A DNA stretch of 64,000 bases from Paludibacter sp. (GCA_028710415.1 JAQTUE010000015.1:43693-107692), one strand, 5' to 3'. Shown: positions 18,974 to 28,162, counted from the stretch's first letter. Numbers and translations are program-made. The notes: generated by a model from the sequence alone, not told the origin.

Positions 18974-19804
18974 ATGAAAAACATTAAAGGAGTATTCTTT
19001 ATCCTGTTGACTTTCTCTTTATTAATATCCTGTGATTCAAGACAGAAACAAGAAAAACTGGCCGATGCACGATTGAAGGTTATTGAAAAGTTGATCAGCC
19101 AGAATTCATTGAATGCAGCTAAAATTCAAATTGACAGCATACATTTTTTATTTCCCAGGTTGGTGAATAAACGCCGGATTGCTGCTGCCCTGGAGGATAC
19201 TATTGTTCGCCGTGAGAGTTCACGCACGTTAGCTTATTGTGATAGTATTTTGCCAAAGAAACAACATGAGTTTGATTCTATTCAAAAGAATTTCAGGTTC
19301 GAAAAGGATAAAATATACCAGGAGACGGGAAATTTCGTTTATAAAACCCAACAAACTGAAAGTAATGCAAACCGCATCTATTTAAAGACTTATGTCAGTG
19401 AAAATGCAGACCTGTTTTTAATCAGCAATTATTGTGGTGGCAAACTGGAACATACAACCGTAGAAGTAACTTCCGCTGATTTGTTTGCGCATACTGATAC
19501 CATTGATACTTCGGATCCAAATTATCATAGTTTTACCGATGGAGGGCAACGCTGGGAAGTGGTCACTTTTAAAAATGATGCAGGAAAGGATGTTGCCTCT
19601 TTTATTGCACAGTATTCAAAACAGCAGATCAAGGTTATCCTGCATGGTAAAAAGAATTATGTTTATTACCTGGATGATTCGGATAAAAAAGCCATACTTG
19701 AAACTTATCATTTGTGGGTTGTAAAAAAGGATGTTGTCAAACTGCAGAAAGAAATAAAAAAGGCTACTTCAAAAATAGAACGAATCAAAAATAGCGGTAA
19801 GTAA
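18974..19804 (+). CDS. Lipoprotein of unknown function with coiled-coil ends
   Basis: 276 residues. MKNIKGVFFILLTFSLLISC is a lipoprotein signal. Residues 25-70 and the last 35 (VVKLQKEIKKATSKIERIKNS) are charged and helical. The middle section (RIYLKTYVSENADLFLISNYCGGKLEH, then DGGQRWEVVTFKND) looks like a beta-rich domain. I do not recognise the family; similar lipoproteins are common in Bacteroidales. It stands alone with its own promoter, and a MITE-like repeat begins directly after the stop codon. Confidence 0.85.
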   Translation: MKNIKGVFFILLTFSLLISCDSRQKQEKLADARLKVIEKLISQNSLNAAKIQIDSIHFLFPRLVNKRRIAAALEDTIVRRESSRTLAYCDSILPKKQHEFDSIQKNFRFEKDKIYQETGNFVYKTQQTESNANRIYLKTYVSENADLFLISNYCGGKLEHTTVEVTSADLFAHTDTIDTSDPNYHSFTDGGQRWEVVTFKNDAGKDVASFIAQYSKQQIKVILHGKKNYVYYLDDSDKKAILETYHLWVVKKDVVKLQKEIKKATSKIERIKNSGK

Positions 19805-19805
19805 T

Positions 19806-20046
19806 TAACAGAAACTAAATAATGTCGCATTGTTTTAAATAAGGGAATTAGGGTTAGATCTTTTTACTTAATATTTCTACTAAGGGCTAAAAAACCAAAA
19901 TCAGGTTTTTGATTCAAAGCCCTTATTTTTAGAAATTAACCCTTCGTAGAAAACCAAACTCCCCATATCAAAACTCTTATTCCCTTATTTAGAGAAGCTA
20001 TTTTAGTCGTATTTTTCAAGAAATAAAACTGGACAAGATGTTGTCC
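19806..20046 (+). repeat. MITE-like palindromic element (copy 1)
   Basis: About 240 bp that match the reverse complement of 35191-35460 over the whole length. Inner ends are inverted repeats: AATAAGGGAATTAGGGT at 19838-19854 and ACTCTTATTCCCTTATT at 19973-19989. Between them a second, inner pair (ACTAAGGGCTAA and TTAACCCTTCGTAG) gives further symmetry. No coding capacity. It begins 2 bp after the stop codon of the lipoprotein gene. Confidence 0.8.
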
Positions 20047-20206
20047 CAGCCAATTAATTTGACTGAATGAACTATTGGTTTTTTAATAAGAATGTGTAAA
20101 CAGACAGACCAATTCAGGAAATAATGTTAATACAGTTGAAATTATTAATCAATTGGGGATTCAAATCGTTATGCAGTAATATCGTAATCAATCAAAAAAT
20201 AAAAAA

Positions 20207-20641
20207 ATGAAAAGAACGCTTCAAATTATCATGTTATGCTTTGTGGTAAGCTTAACAGCCTTGGCACAAAACACACAAAAAGTTGAAATAGTTGAGCTGA
20301 ATATGCAAAGTTTCAAACAGAAGGTCTGGAATTTTGATAAGGACAAATCCTTTAGCAGGGTAGGAAACTTACCTATCATACTTGATTTTCATGCTACCTG
20401 GTGTGGACCCTGCAAAATGCTGGCACCTCATCTGCAGGCTATACAAAACAAATACAAAGGGAAACTGATCATCTATAAAATTGATGTTGACAAAGAACCT
20501 CTTCTAGCACAACGTTTCAACGTTCAGGCAATGCCGACTATGATTTTTATTGGAGGCAAATCCAACTACAAGTCAGAATTAGGTTATCAGGAATATGATG
20601 CGTTGGAGAAACTCGTGCTTAAGAATCTGTTTCAGAAATAA
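20207..20641 (+). CDS. Secreted thioredoxin-like protein
   Basis: 144 residues. A signal peptide (cleavage near ALAQN) is followed by a thioredoxin fold with the redox centre WCGPC at residues 65-69 and the cis-proline loop in NVQAMPTMIF. It would reduce or exchange disulfides in the periplasm. Convergent with mutY, with only 4 bp between the stop codons, so no terminator fits between them. Confidence 0.92.
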   Translation: MKRTLQIIMLCFVVSLTALAQNTQKVEIVELNMQSFKQKVWNFDKDKSFSRVGNLPIILDFHATWCGPCKMLAPHLQAIQNKYKGKLIIYKIDVDKEPLLAQRFNVQAMPTMIFIGGKSNYKSELGYQEYDALEKLVLKNLFQK

Positions 20642-20645
20642 ATCA

Positions 20646-21719
20646 TTATAATCCGTTGTTTTCAAGAAATAACTCCATTAACCTGGAAACCGCATAGCTA
20701 TCAATTTCTTTCAACGGTACCTGAATAAATTGATTAAAAGCTTTATCCTTTTTGGAAATATTTACCGAAAAGAATTGTGCATGTATTACCCGATGACTCA
20801 GAATATGTTTCATCGGGTTTGATATTTTATGGATCTCTACTTCATCTACATTTCCAAATAATGATTTGAAGGCTTCATCATCTAACAACTCCTCAGAGTT
20901 CAGCAATCGATCGGATTCTATTAATGGAAATTCAAAAAGATTTTGCCATACATCCTTCTCAACACGTTTTTGCAGGAATGTACTGTCCTGAAACCTGATG
21001 AAAAGATAATTGAAGAACCGGTTGGTTGATTTCTTTTTGGGTGATTTAACCGGAAGCATGGATATTAAATTATTTTCAAAAGCCATACAGACCGATTTTA
21101 AAGGACAAGCACTACAGTCGGGTGCCACAGGGATACATTGCAATGCACCAAATTCCATAATGGCCTGATTATGCTTTCCGGGGCTGGTCTTTGAAAGCAG
21201 CTCCTGTGCCAGTAAAGCAAACTCTTTTTTGCCTGAATTGCTATCAATGGGGGACTCAATGCCAAACAACCTGGATAAAACCCGGTATACATTTCCATCG
21301 ACAACTGCGAAAGGTTGATGGAAAGCAAAGGAACTGATGGCGGCGGCGGTATATTCTCCAATGCCGGCAAGTTTAATGATATCGTTGTGTTGAGTCGGGA
21401 ATACACCTCCAAATTGATGCATGATCTGCCGGGAAGCTTTGTGAATGTTACGGGCACGGGTATAATATCCAAGTCCCTGCCAATACTTTAATACGCTATC
21501 TTCATCGGCATCAGCAAGCATTTCGACTGTTGGGAAACGTTCAATGAAGCGGTGATAATAACCCAAGCCCTGATTTACCCTGGTTTGCTGGAGAATAATT
21601 TCAGATATCCAGATCCGATAAGGATCAGTAATATCACGCCAGGGTAAATCACGTTTATTATCATCGTACCAGTTGGTTAATTTCCCGGAAATATATTCTA
21701 AAGAGTCAGTCGAAATCAT
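20646..21719 (-). CDS. mutY: A/G-specific adenine DNA glycosylase
   Basis: 357 residues, normal length. It removes adenine mispaired with 8-oxoguanine. Catalytic Glu40 is in WISEIILQQTRV, the helix-hairpin-helix in KLAGIGEYTAAA, and catalytic Asp141 in AVVDGNVYRVLSR. The 4Fe-4S cluster ligands are C195, C202, C205 and C211 (spacing C-x6-C-x2-C-x5-C). The C-terminal third is the Nudix-like domain that recognises 8-oxoG. All key residues are present. Confidence 0.97.
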   Translation of the reverse strand: MISTDSLEYISGKLTNWYDDNKRDLPWRDITDPYRIWISEIILQQTRVNQGLGYYHRFIERFPTVEMLADADEDSVLKYWQGLGYYTRARNIHKASRQIMHQFGGVFPTQHNDIIKLAGIGEYTAAAISSFAFHQPFAVVDGNVYRVLSRLFGIESPIDSNSGKKEFALLAQELLSKTSPGKHNQAIMEFGALQCIPVAPDCSACPLKSVCMAFENNLISMLPVKSPKKKSTNRFFNYLFIRFQDSTFLQKRVEKDVWQNLFEFPLIESDRLLNSEELLDDEAFKSLFGNVDEVEIHKISNPMKHILSHRVIHAQFFSVNISKKDKAFNQFIQVPLKEIDSYAVSRLMELFLENNGL

Positions 21720-21757
21720 TTATTATGTTTGTTGAACAGAATACCACACATAAGGTA

Positions 21758-21788
21758 TTGTGCAATGTGATAATTATTTGCATCTTTG
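21758..21788 (+). promoter_or_regulatory. Possible promoter of the thioredoxin-like gene at 21853
   Basis: TTG at 21758-21760, a 20-bp spacer and CATCTTTG at 21781-21788, one mismatch from TANNTTTG. Confidence 0.35.
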
Positions 21789-21852
21789 CAGACAAAGGTA
21801 AGGCCTTGAACTTAACCATCAACATCCTATTCAATTAAACATTAATAATTTT

Positions 21853-22956
21853 ATGAAAAAAACTGTATTATTCCTATTAGTAATACTTTGCGTTACCTCG
21901 TGTAAGAATTCAACCTTTACAATTACAGGCTCTGTGGAGAATAAAGGACTGAATGGAAAAACCATTTTTTTGAAACAACGCATAAACAGGGAATGGAAAA
22001 CTATGGACAGTACTGTAGTTGAAAACCTGAAATTTACCTTTAAAGGAGCCAGTGATACTGCAAAAATCGCCTATCTTGCGTATGAATATCCGACAGGCAA
22101 CAAGATCCGTCAGGCATTTGTACTTGAAAGCGGAAATGTAACTGCAGCTATCGATACCAGCGGATTTATGATCATCAAAGGAACCAAACAAAACGATTTG
22201 TTGCAAACCTACCAGGATGAAAAGAATTCCTTCAATAAAAAAACATCAGCTTTTTATAAACTGCATATTGGAAAAGTGGAAACACCTGAACAAAAAATGG
22301 CTTTTTCAAAAGATATAGAGAAATTAAACCAGGAAGAAATCAATATCGATAAAAAGTTTGCCCTCGAGAATGTCAATACACTCGTAGGAACCCATGTGTT
22401 TATGAATTCATTTTATGGCTATAGCATCCCGGAAAAGGAATCGATTGTAAATGTAATGAATGTTGAAACCAAAAATATAAAAAGGGTCCAGGAAATTATT
22501 GCCGACATGGAAGTTGAAAAGAAGGTAGCAGTTGGCAGCAAATTTATTGATATTAAATTGCCGGGTATCGCAGGGGATTCTATTGCATTATCCGACCTGG
22601 TGGGGAAAACAGATTTTGTACTGGTTGATTTCTGGGCTTCCTGGTGTGGCCCATGCATGCAGTTCTTACCCGAACTACAGTCGTTCTATGCAAAACACAA
22701 AGGTGCAAGCCTCGAAATCCTGGGAGTGTCCCTTGATGATTCCAAGGAAGCCTGGACAAGTACAGTTGCTTCAAAGAAAATCAACTGGAAACTGGTGTCT
22801 GATTTGAAAGGCTGGAAATGCGCAGGTTCAAGGGCGTACGCAGTAAATTCAATTCCAGCAACAGTGTTAATTGATAAAAGTGGGAAAATTGTAGGGAAAA
22901 ATTTAAGTATTCCTGAAATGGAGAAATTATTGCTTGGGAATGGCACTAAAAAATAA
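21853..22956 (+). CDS. TlpA/ResA-like thiol-disulfide oxidoreductase with N-terminal DUF4369 domain, lipoprotein
   Basis: 367 residues. MKKTVLFLLVILCVTSC is a lipoprotein signal. Residues 20-120 fit the DUF4369 domain (FTITGSVENKGLNGKTIFLKQ), a helical linker follows, and the last 150 residues form a TlpA/AhpC-TSA thioredoxin fold with W264-C265-G266-P267-C268 and a cis-proline in VNSIPATVLID. Such proteins act in the cell envelope, reducing disulfides, for example in cytochrome c maturation or under oxidative stress. Ends about 130 bp before the HU gene. Confidence 0.92.
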   Translation: MKKTVLFLLVILCVTSCKNSTFTITGSVENKGLNGKTIFLKQRINREWKTMDSTVVENLKFTFKGASDTAKIAYLAYEYPTGNKIRQAFVLESGNVTAAIDTSGFMIIKGTKQNDLLQTYQDEKNSFNKKTSAFYKLHIGKVETPEQKMAFSKDIEKLNQEEINIDKKFALENVNTLVGTHVFMNSFYGYSIPEKESIVNVMNVETKNIKRVQEIIADMEVEKKVAVGSKFIDIKLPGIAGDSIALSDLVGKTDFVLVDFWASWCGPCMQFLPELQSFYAKHKGASLEILGVSLDDSKEAWTSTVASKKINWKLVSDLKGWKCAGSRAYAVNSIPATVLIDKSGKIVGKNLSIPEMEKLLLGNGTKK

Positions 22957-22991
22957 AAAAATCGACTTTATTGAAAAAAAAAACTCTGCAA

Positions 22992-23025
22992 TTGTTTTTT
23001 AATCAGAATAAAAGCAATATATTTG
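22992..23025 (+). promoter_or_regulatory. Probable promoter of the HU-RNase E/G operon
   Basis: TATATTTG at 23018-23025 is an exact -7 box; TTG at 22992-22994 lies 23 bp upstream. Leader to the HU start is about 55 nt and AT-rich. Confidence 0.5.
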
Positions 23026-23087
23026 CAGTCCGTTTGAATAAAAAAAAGAAATATCATTTATTAACTAACTTATAAAATATTACTGAA

Positions 23088-23360
23088 ATGACTAAGGCAG
23101 ACATCGTAAACGAAATTGCTAAGAATACAGGAATTGACAAAGTAACTGTATTAACTACTGTTGAAGCTTTTATGGAAACTGTAAAAGATTCACTCTCTAA
23201 AAATGAGAACGTGTATTTAAGAGGATTTGGTAGCTACGTTATCAAACAAAGAGCTGAAAAAACTGCTCGTAACATCTCTAAAAACACCACTATCATTATC
23301 CCAGCTCACAACATACCTTCGTTCAAACCAGCAAAAACTTTTGTGAGCGTAGTAAAATAA
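23088..23360 (+). CDS. HU/IHF family DNA-binding protein
   Basis: 90 residues, the normal HU length. TKADIVNEIAKNTGI and the dimer helices are followed by the beta-arm region, which includes LRGFGSYVIKQRAEKTARN and IIIPAHNIPSFKPAKTF with the proline that inserts into DNA. It bends and compacts DNA as a dimer. First gene of a likely operon with the small ribosomal protein and RNase E/G. Confidence 0.96.
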   Translation: MTKADIVNEIAKNTGIDKVTVLTTVEAFMETVKDSLSKNENVYLRGFGSYVIKQRAEKTARNISKNTTIIIPAHNIPSFKPAKTFVSVVK

Positions 23361-23388
23361 TTTTTTTCATTCAACTAATTCAATCAAG

Positions 23389-23478
23389 ATGCCAAGCGGT
23401 AAAAAAAGAAAACGACATAAAATGTCAACGCACAAAAGAAAGAAGAGACTAAGAAAAAACAGACACAAGAAAAAATAA
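23389..23478 (+). CDS. 29-residue basic ribosomal protein, AURKAIP1/COX24 domain (bS22/mS38-like)
   Basis: A very short gene: ATG at 23389, stop TAA at 23476-23478. The product starts MPSGKKRKRHKMSTHKRKKR and ends RHKKK; nearly two thirds of residues are Lys, Arg or His. The KRKRHKMSTHKRKKR core matches the COX24/AURKAIP1 domain family, whose mitochondrial member is mS38 and whose actinobacterial member is bS22, both small-subunit proteins. The position between HU and RNase E/G fits other Bacteroidota. Assignment is from remembered family features, not a search. Confidence 0.85.
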   Translation: MPSGKKRKRHKMSTHKRKKRLRKNRHKKK

Positions 23479-23511
23479 GTCTAGTGGTCTTTTAAGTCTA
23501 AAGTCCAAGAA

Positions 23512-23554
23512 AACAAACTTATAAGCGAACATCTAGGCTTTAAGTTTGTTTTTT
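23512..23554 (+). terminator. Hairpin between the small ribosomal protein gene and rng, possible attenuator
   Basis: AACAAACTTA at 23512-23521 pairs with TAAGTTTGTT at 23541-23550, followed by a T run. It lies 35 bp before the RNase E/G start, so it could stop part of the transcription coming from the HU promoter. Confidence 0.5.
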
Positions 23555-23588
23555 GTTTATAAACTCAACCCAATCAAAATAAAAAAAA

Positions 23589-25163
23589 GTGAATAGCGAA
23601 TTAGTAGTTGATGTAAAAACATCTGAAATATCTATTGCGCTGCTCGAAGACAAACGCCTTGTAGAACTTAACCAGGAAGGACGCGAAGAACAGTTCGCCG
23701 TGGGAAATATCTATTATGGCAGGGTAAAAAAAATAATGCCCGGTTTGAATGCAGCCTTTGTGGATGTTGGTTACGAAAAAGACGCTTTTCTACATTATCT
23801 TGATTTAGGTTCCAATTTCAACACTTTTACACAATTTACAACGCAGGCGTTAAGCGACCGTAAAAAGACGCCTGCTATTCAGAAAACAAAACTTCAACCG
23901 GAATTAGAGAAAAACGGTTCAATCAATGACATTCTTAAAACAGGACAGGAAATATTGGTACAAGTGACCAAAGAACCTATCTCTACCAAGGGTCCACGAT
24001 TGACAGCTGAAATATCGATTGCCGGCAGGTTCCTGGTCTTAATACCGTTTGCCGACAAGGTGTCGGTATCGCAAAAGATTAAGACTGAAGAAGAAAGACA
24101 ACGTCTGAAACAACTTATTCAAAGCATTAAGCCCAAAGGATTTGGAGTTATTGTACGAACAGTTGCCGAAGATAAAAAGGTGGCTGAACTCGATAATGAG
24201 TTGAAGATTTTGGTAAAACGCTGGGAAGAAGCGATTATCAAGACACAACAAGCTAAAGGAGTTTCGCTGATCTTAGAAGAATTAGGTCGTACGGTAGGAA
24301 TAATTAGAGATTTATTCAGCCCGAGTTTTAAGCATATACATATTAACGATGTGGCGGTGTACACAGAGGTACGTGATTACGTAGAACTTATTGCACCCGA
24401 CCGAAAAGACATTGTGAAATTGTATCAGGATGAAATGCCGATTTACGACAGTTTTGGGATTACCAAACAAATCAAATCAGGATTTGGAAAAACTGTTTCG
24501 TTTAAAAACGGTGCTTATCTGATTATTGAACACACCGAAGCCCTGCACGTTGTTGATGTAAACAGCGGGAACCGATCAAAAGCAGGGAACGGACAAGAAG
24601 ACAATGCACTGGATGTGAATCTGGCAGCAGCCGATGAAATAGCCCGCCAACTACGCTTGCGTGATATGGGCGGAATAATCGTGGTCGATTTTATTGATAT
24701 GCACGAGACAGAGAACCGTCAGAAACTTTTCGACAGGATGCGTGAAAATATGGCCAATGACAGAGCCAAGCACAATATCCTTCCGTTAAGTAAATTCGGT
24801 TTATTACAGATGACAAGACAGCGTGTACGGCCCGAGATTCATATTGACATCGAAGAAACCTGTCCTACCTGTTATGGAAAAGGACGTACCAAGCCATCTA
24901 TATTATTTACCGACCAGTTGGAAAGTAAAATAGATTATTTGGTTTCTAAATTAAAAGTAAAAGAATTTACACTTCATGTACACCCCTATGTGGATGCCTA
25001 TATCTCTAAAGGCTTATTGTCGATGAAGTGGCAATGGAAACGAAAATTCGGAAATGGTTGTAAAGTGATAGCCGAACAGAAATTAGGCTTTTTACAATAC
25101 AAATTCTACGACAAAAAGGGAATTGAAATTGACCTACAAGAAGAAATAGAAAAAATATCGTAA
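23589..25163 (+). CDS. rng: Ribonuclease E/G family protein
   Basis: 524 residues with GTG start at 23589. N-terminal S1 domain (GNIYYGRVKKIMPGLNAAFVD, residues 38-58) with an insertion of about 50 residues typical of Bacteroidota, then the RNase H-like and DNase I-like core. Catalytic metal-binding Asp residues lie in HVVDVNSG and VVDFIDMHETENR. The zinc link is CPTCYGKGR near residue 430. The length matches RNase G more than RNase E, as there is no long degradosome tail. It processes rRNA and decays mRNA. Followed by a clear terminator. Confidence 0.95.
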   Translation: MNSELVVDVKTSEISIALLEDKRLVELNQEGREEQFAVGNIYYGRVKKIMPGLNAAFVDVGYEKDAFLHYLDLGSNFNTFTQFTTQALSDRKKTPAIQKTKLQPELEKNGSINDILKTGQEILVQVTKEPISTKGPRLTAEISIAGRFLVLIPFADKVSVSQKIKTEEERQRLKQLIQSIKPKGFGVIVRTVAEDKKVAELDNELKILVKRWEEAIIKTQQAKGVSLILEELGRTVGIIRDLFSPSFKHIHINDVAVYTEVRDYVELIAPDRKDIVKLYQDEMPIYDSFGITKQIKSGFGKTVSFKNGAYLIIEHTEALHVVDVNSGNRSKAGNGQEDNALDVNLAAADEIARQLRLRDMGGIIVVDFIDMHETENRQKLFDRMRENMANDRAKHNILPLSKFGLLQMTRQRVRPEIHIDIEETCPTCYGKGRTKPSILFTDQLESKIDYLVSKLKVKEFTLHVHPYVDAYISKGLLSMKWQWKRKFGNGCKVIAEQKLGFLQYKFYDKKGIEIDLQEEIEKIS

Positions 25164-25176
25164 TCAAAACAAACTA

Positions 25177-25212
25177 AAAGAGGCTATCCGTGATGGATAG
25201 CCTCTTTTTTTT
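25177..25212 (+). terminator. Terminator after rng
   Basis: GAGGCTATCC and GGATAGCCTC form a 10-bp perfect stem with loop GTGAT (25180-25204), followed by eight T. Confidence 0.92.
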
Positions 25213-25450
25213 GCGATAGGGTAACTCATTATAAGGTTGCCCTTTTAATTCTGGATAACCGGGGTGAAATTTTAAATAATGCAATTTGAATTCACAGATT
25301 CTTAAGATTAAAGTTGTATGTTCGTCTCTTGAAGCAATTCAAGCTGTCTGTTAGAAGTAATTGTCACAAAACCTACAATATTCCTGTTTAAATGAGTAGA
25401 TACTCTTAGGTGGCTTTAATGAGTCACTGTCTTGGGTGTGCTGGTGAAGA

Positions 25451-25576
25451 GTTTGAAGGGTTTGAAAGGTTTGAAAAGTTTGAAAGGTTTGAAAGGTTTG
25501 AGTGGTTTGAAAGGATTGAATAGTTTGAAGGGTTTGAAAAGTTTGAAAAGTTTGAAAGGTTTGAGGAGTTTGAGAG
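25451..25576. repeat. 9-bp tandem array, unit GTTTGAAAG
   Basis: Fourteen 9-bp units in a row (variants GTTTGAAGG, GTTTGAAAA, GTTTGAGTG and others), all in one frame and without indels. The opposite strand would read as a Lys-Pro-Phe-Lys-Leu-Phe type repeat, but no gene context supports translation. It sits in the 640-bp gap between the terminators of rng and rpsA; the rest of this gap shows nothing else. Confidence 0.85.
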
Positions 25577-25740
25577 ATAGGGTCGGGTAATATAAAGCGG
25601 TACTTATTATGGTTGTCATTTAAGAAACCATGTACTTTAAATTCTTAAAGTATGAAACCTTGCTGGATTTTAAACTGATCTCACAAATTGATTTGTTCTA
25701 GGAGACACTATAAGGTTGGATTTGAAATTAAGCAATGAAC

Positions 25741-25779
25741 AAAAAAAATGGCTGTCCGATTGATCGAACAGCCATTTTT
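25741..25779 (-). terminator. Terminator after rpsA
   Basis: ATGGCTGT and ACAGCCAT with an inner CGAT/ATCG form a stem, flanked by A and T runs. On the minus strand it follows the rpsA stop at 25802 by about 25 bp. Confidence 0.85.
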
Positions 25780-25801
25780 AGCAATTATATAAAGAATTGA
25801 A

Positions 25802-28093
25802 TTATGCTTTAGCAACTTCTTCAGCAGCTTCATCAGCAGCTTGTTCAGCTGGTGTTTCGGCAGGAACTTCAACTGGTGCTTCCACAACTGGTACTTCAGC
25901 AGGAATAACAACCGGAGTTTCTTTAACTGGAGTTTCAACAGCAGCTTCAACAGCAGGTGTTTCAACAACAGCTTTTGCTTTCTTTTCTTTTTTAGCAGCT
26001 TTTTCAGCAGCAAGATCCATTTTGTCTTTCAAATCAGACAAAGATTGAATATCTCCTAAAGTTGTTTTTTCTGCAGCCGGAGTTGTAGAAACAGGAGCAT
26101 CTTCTTTCTTGGCACGTTTTGGAGCTGCCTTTTTAGCAGGAGCTTCAACGCTTGAACTTACTGTAGCAGTAGATTCGCCTTTTTCTGCACGTTTGGCATC
26201 TTCATGAATGCGGCTGTGTGAAAGAATGATTCGTTTAGCATCTTTGTTGAATTCAATTACCTTGAAAGATAATTTTTCATCTACATGAGCCTGAGAACCG
26301 TCTTCTTTTACCAAATGTTTTGGAGTAGCAAAACCTTCAACACCGTAAGGTAAAGAAATTACAGAACCTTTGTCTAACATTTCAACAATAACACCTTCGT
26401 GGATACTGTCAACTGTAAACATTGTTTCTAAAACATCCCAAGGATTTTCTTCCAATTGTTTGTGACCAAGACTTAAACGACGGTTAGCTTTGTCGATTTC
26501 AAGAACCTGAACATCAATTTCTGCACCTATTTGAGTAAATTCAGATGGGTGTTTTACTTTCTTAGTCCATGACAGATCTGAAATGTGGATCAAACCATCA
26601 ACGCCTTCTTCGATTTCAACAAATACACCAAAGTTAGTAAAGTTACGTACTTTAGCTGTGTGTTTGCTTCCAACGGCATAACGTGATTCGATATCTTCCC
26701 ATGGGTCAGATTTCAATTGTTTGATACCAAGAGACATTTTACGTTCGTCACGATCAAGGGTTAAGATGATTGTTTCCACTTCATCTCCTACTTTCAGGAA
26801 GTCCTGAGCAGAACGTAAGTGTTGAGACCAGCTCATTTCAGAAACGTGAATTAAACCTTCAACGCCTGCAGCGATTTCAACAAATGCACCATAATCAGCC
26901 ATGACAACTACTTTGCCTTTTACTTTGTCACCAACTTTAAGAGTGGTATCCAAAGCATCCCAAGGATGAGCAGAAAGTTGTTTCAATCCAAGAGCAATAC
27001 GTTTCTTTTCGTCATCGAAATCAAGGATAACAACATTAAGTTTTTGATCCAATGATACGATTTCCTCAGGATGCGATACACGACCCCATGATAAATCGGT
27101 GATGTGGATCAAACCGTCTACGCCACCAAGGTCGATAAATACACCATATGAAGTGATGTTTTTAACTGTACCTTCAAGAACCTGACCTTTTTGAAGTTTA
27201 CCGATAATCTCTTTCTTTTGAAGTTCCAGTTCAGCTTCAATAAGAGCCTTGTGAGAAACAACAACGTTTTTAAATTCGTGGTTAATTTTGATAACCTTGA
27301 ATTCCATAGTTTTGTTTACGAATACATCGTAGTCGCGGATAGGTTTCACATCGATTTGTGATCCAGGAAGGAAAGCTTCGATTCCGAATACATCGACGAT
27401 CATACCACCCTTGGTACGGCATTTTACAAAACCTTTCACAATTTCCTGTGTTTCAAGGGCTGCATTTACGCGATCCCATGAGCGGGTTGCACGGGCTTGT
27501 TTGTGAGAAAGGATGAGTTGTCCTTTTTTGTCTTCCTGGCTTTCGATATACACTTCAACTTTGTCACCAACTGCCAAATCAGGATTGTAACGGAATTCGC
27601 TCATAGGCACAACACCATCCGATTTGTAACCTACATTGACAACTACCTCACGTTTGTTAATCAAAATAACCGTTCCTTCTACAACTTCTTTGTCCTTGAT
27701 TGCATTTAAGGTTCCATCATAGATTTTTTCTAAATCAGTTTTTGATTGAGCAGACATTGTAATACCGTTTTCATAGGCATCCCAATCAAAATCTCCTGAT
27801 GGTACCGGAGGTACAACAGGTACTCGTACTTTAGCGGCTGGAGCTTCTTCGATTACGACTTCTTCTACTGCCGGAGTTTCTTCTACAACAGCTTCCACTG
27901 CTGGTAATTCTTCTTCGATAACAGCTTCGACTACTGCTGGTGTTTCTTCAACAACCGGTGCTTCTTCGATTTCTGCTTCAATTGCAACAGGAGCTTCTAC
28001 AACAACAGCTTCTTCAACTGCAGGTGTTACTTCTTCCACTGTTTGTTCCACGGTAGGAATCACTTCTTCCGGGGTGTTTTTGTTTTCTTCCAT
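25802..28093 (-). CDS. rpsA: 30S ribosomal protein S1 with acidic, Pro/Val/Glu-rich ends
   Basis: 763 residues, longer than the usual 560-600. Six S1 domains are visible, in order starting with VEGTVILINKREVVVNVGYK, IVKGFVKCRTKGGMIVDVFG, LEGTVKNITSYGVFIDLGG, VKGKVVVMADYGAFVEIAAG, TAKVRNFTNFGVFVEIEEG and IHEGVIVEMLDKGSVISLPY. The additional length comes from an N-terminal stretch of about 95 residues of repeated VEEAPVVEETPAV-like motifs and a C-terminal stretch of about 120 residues with Lys/Ala- and Val/Pro/Glu-rich parts. S1 helps mRNA bind the 30S subunit, which matters in Bacteroidota, where initiation does not rely on Shine-Dalgarno pairing. Its promoter is one of the best in the window. 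Confidence 0.96.
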   Translation of the reverse strand: MEENKNTPEEVIPTVEQTVEEVTPAVEEAVVVEAPVAIEAEIEEAPVVEETPAVVEAVIEEELPAVEAVVEETPAVEEVVIEEAPAAKVRVPVVPPVPSGDFDWDAYENGITMSAQSKTDLEKIYDGTLNAIKDKEVVEGTVILINKREVVVNVGYKSDGVVPMSEFRYNPDLAVGDKVEVYIESQEDKKGQLILSHKQARATRSWDRVNAALETQEIVKGFVKCRTKGGMIVDVFGIEAFLPGSQIDVKPIRDYDVFVNKTMEFKVIKINHEFKNVVVSHKALIEAELELQKKEIIGKLQKGQVLEGTVKNITSYGVFIDLGGVDGLIHITDLSWGRVSHPEEIVSLDQKLNVVILDFDDEKKRIALGLKQLSAHPWDALDTTLKVGDKVKGKVVVMADYGAFVEIAAGVEGLIHVSEMSWSQHLRSAQDFLKVGDEVETIILTLDRDERKMSLGIKQLKSDPWEDIESRYAVGSKHTAKVRNFTNFGVFVEIEEGVDGLIHISDLSWTKKVKHPSEFTQIGAEIDVQVLEIDKANRRLSLGHKQLEENPWDVLETMFTVDSIHEGVIVEMLDKGSVISLPYGVEGFATPKHLVKEDGSQAHVDEKLSFKVIEFNKDAKRIILSHSRIHEDAKRAEKGESTATVSSSVEAPAKKAAPKRAKKEDAPVSTTPAAEKTTLGDIQSLSDLKDKMDLAAEKAAKKEKKAKAVVETPAVEAAVETPVKETPVVIPAEVPVVEAPVEVPAETPAEQAADEAAEEVAKA

Positions 28094-28162
28094 TTCTGAA
28101 AATTGTTTTTTTTACTAATAAATAGTAGGTTAGACATTATGTTGATTAAAAAATATAGGGCG

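Noticed and set aside
25416..25619. Minus-strand frame of 67 codons across the 9-bp array
   Set aside because: A repeat-encoded frame; period 9 keeps any frame open, and there is no gene context.
25797..26059. Open frames on the plus strand opposite the end of rpsA, rich in Ser, Thr, Ala or Phe
   Set aside because: They are shadows of the Ala/Glu/Val-rich rpsA tail; no promoter or own codon pattern.
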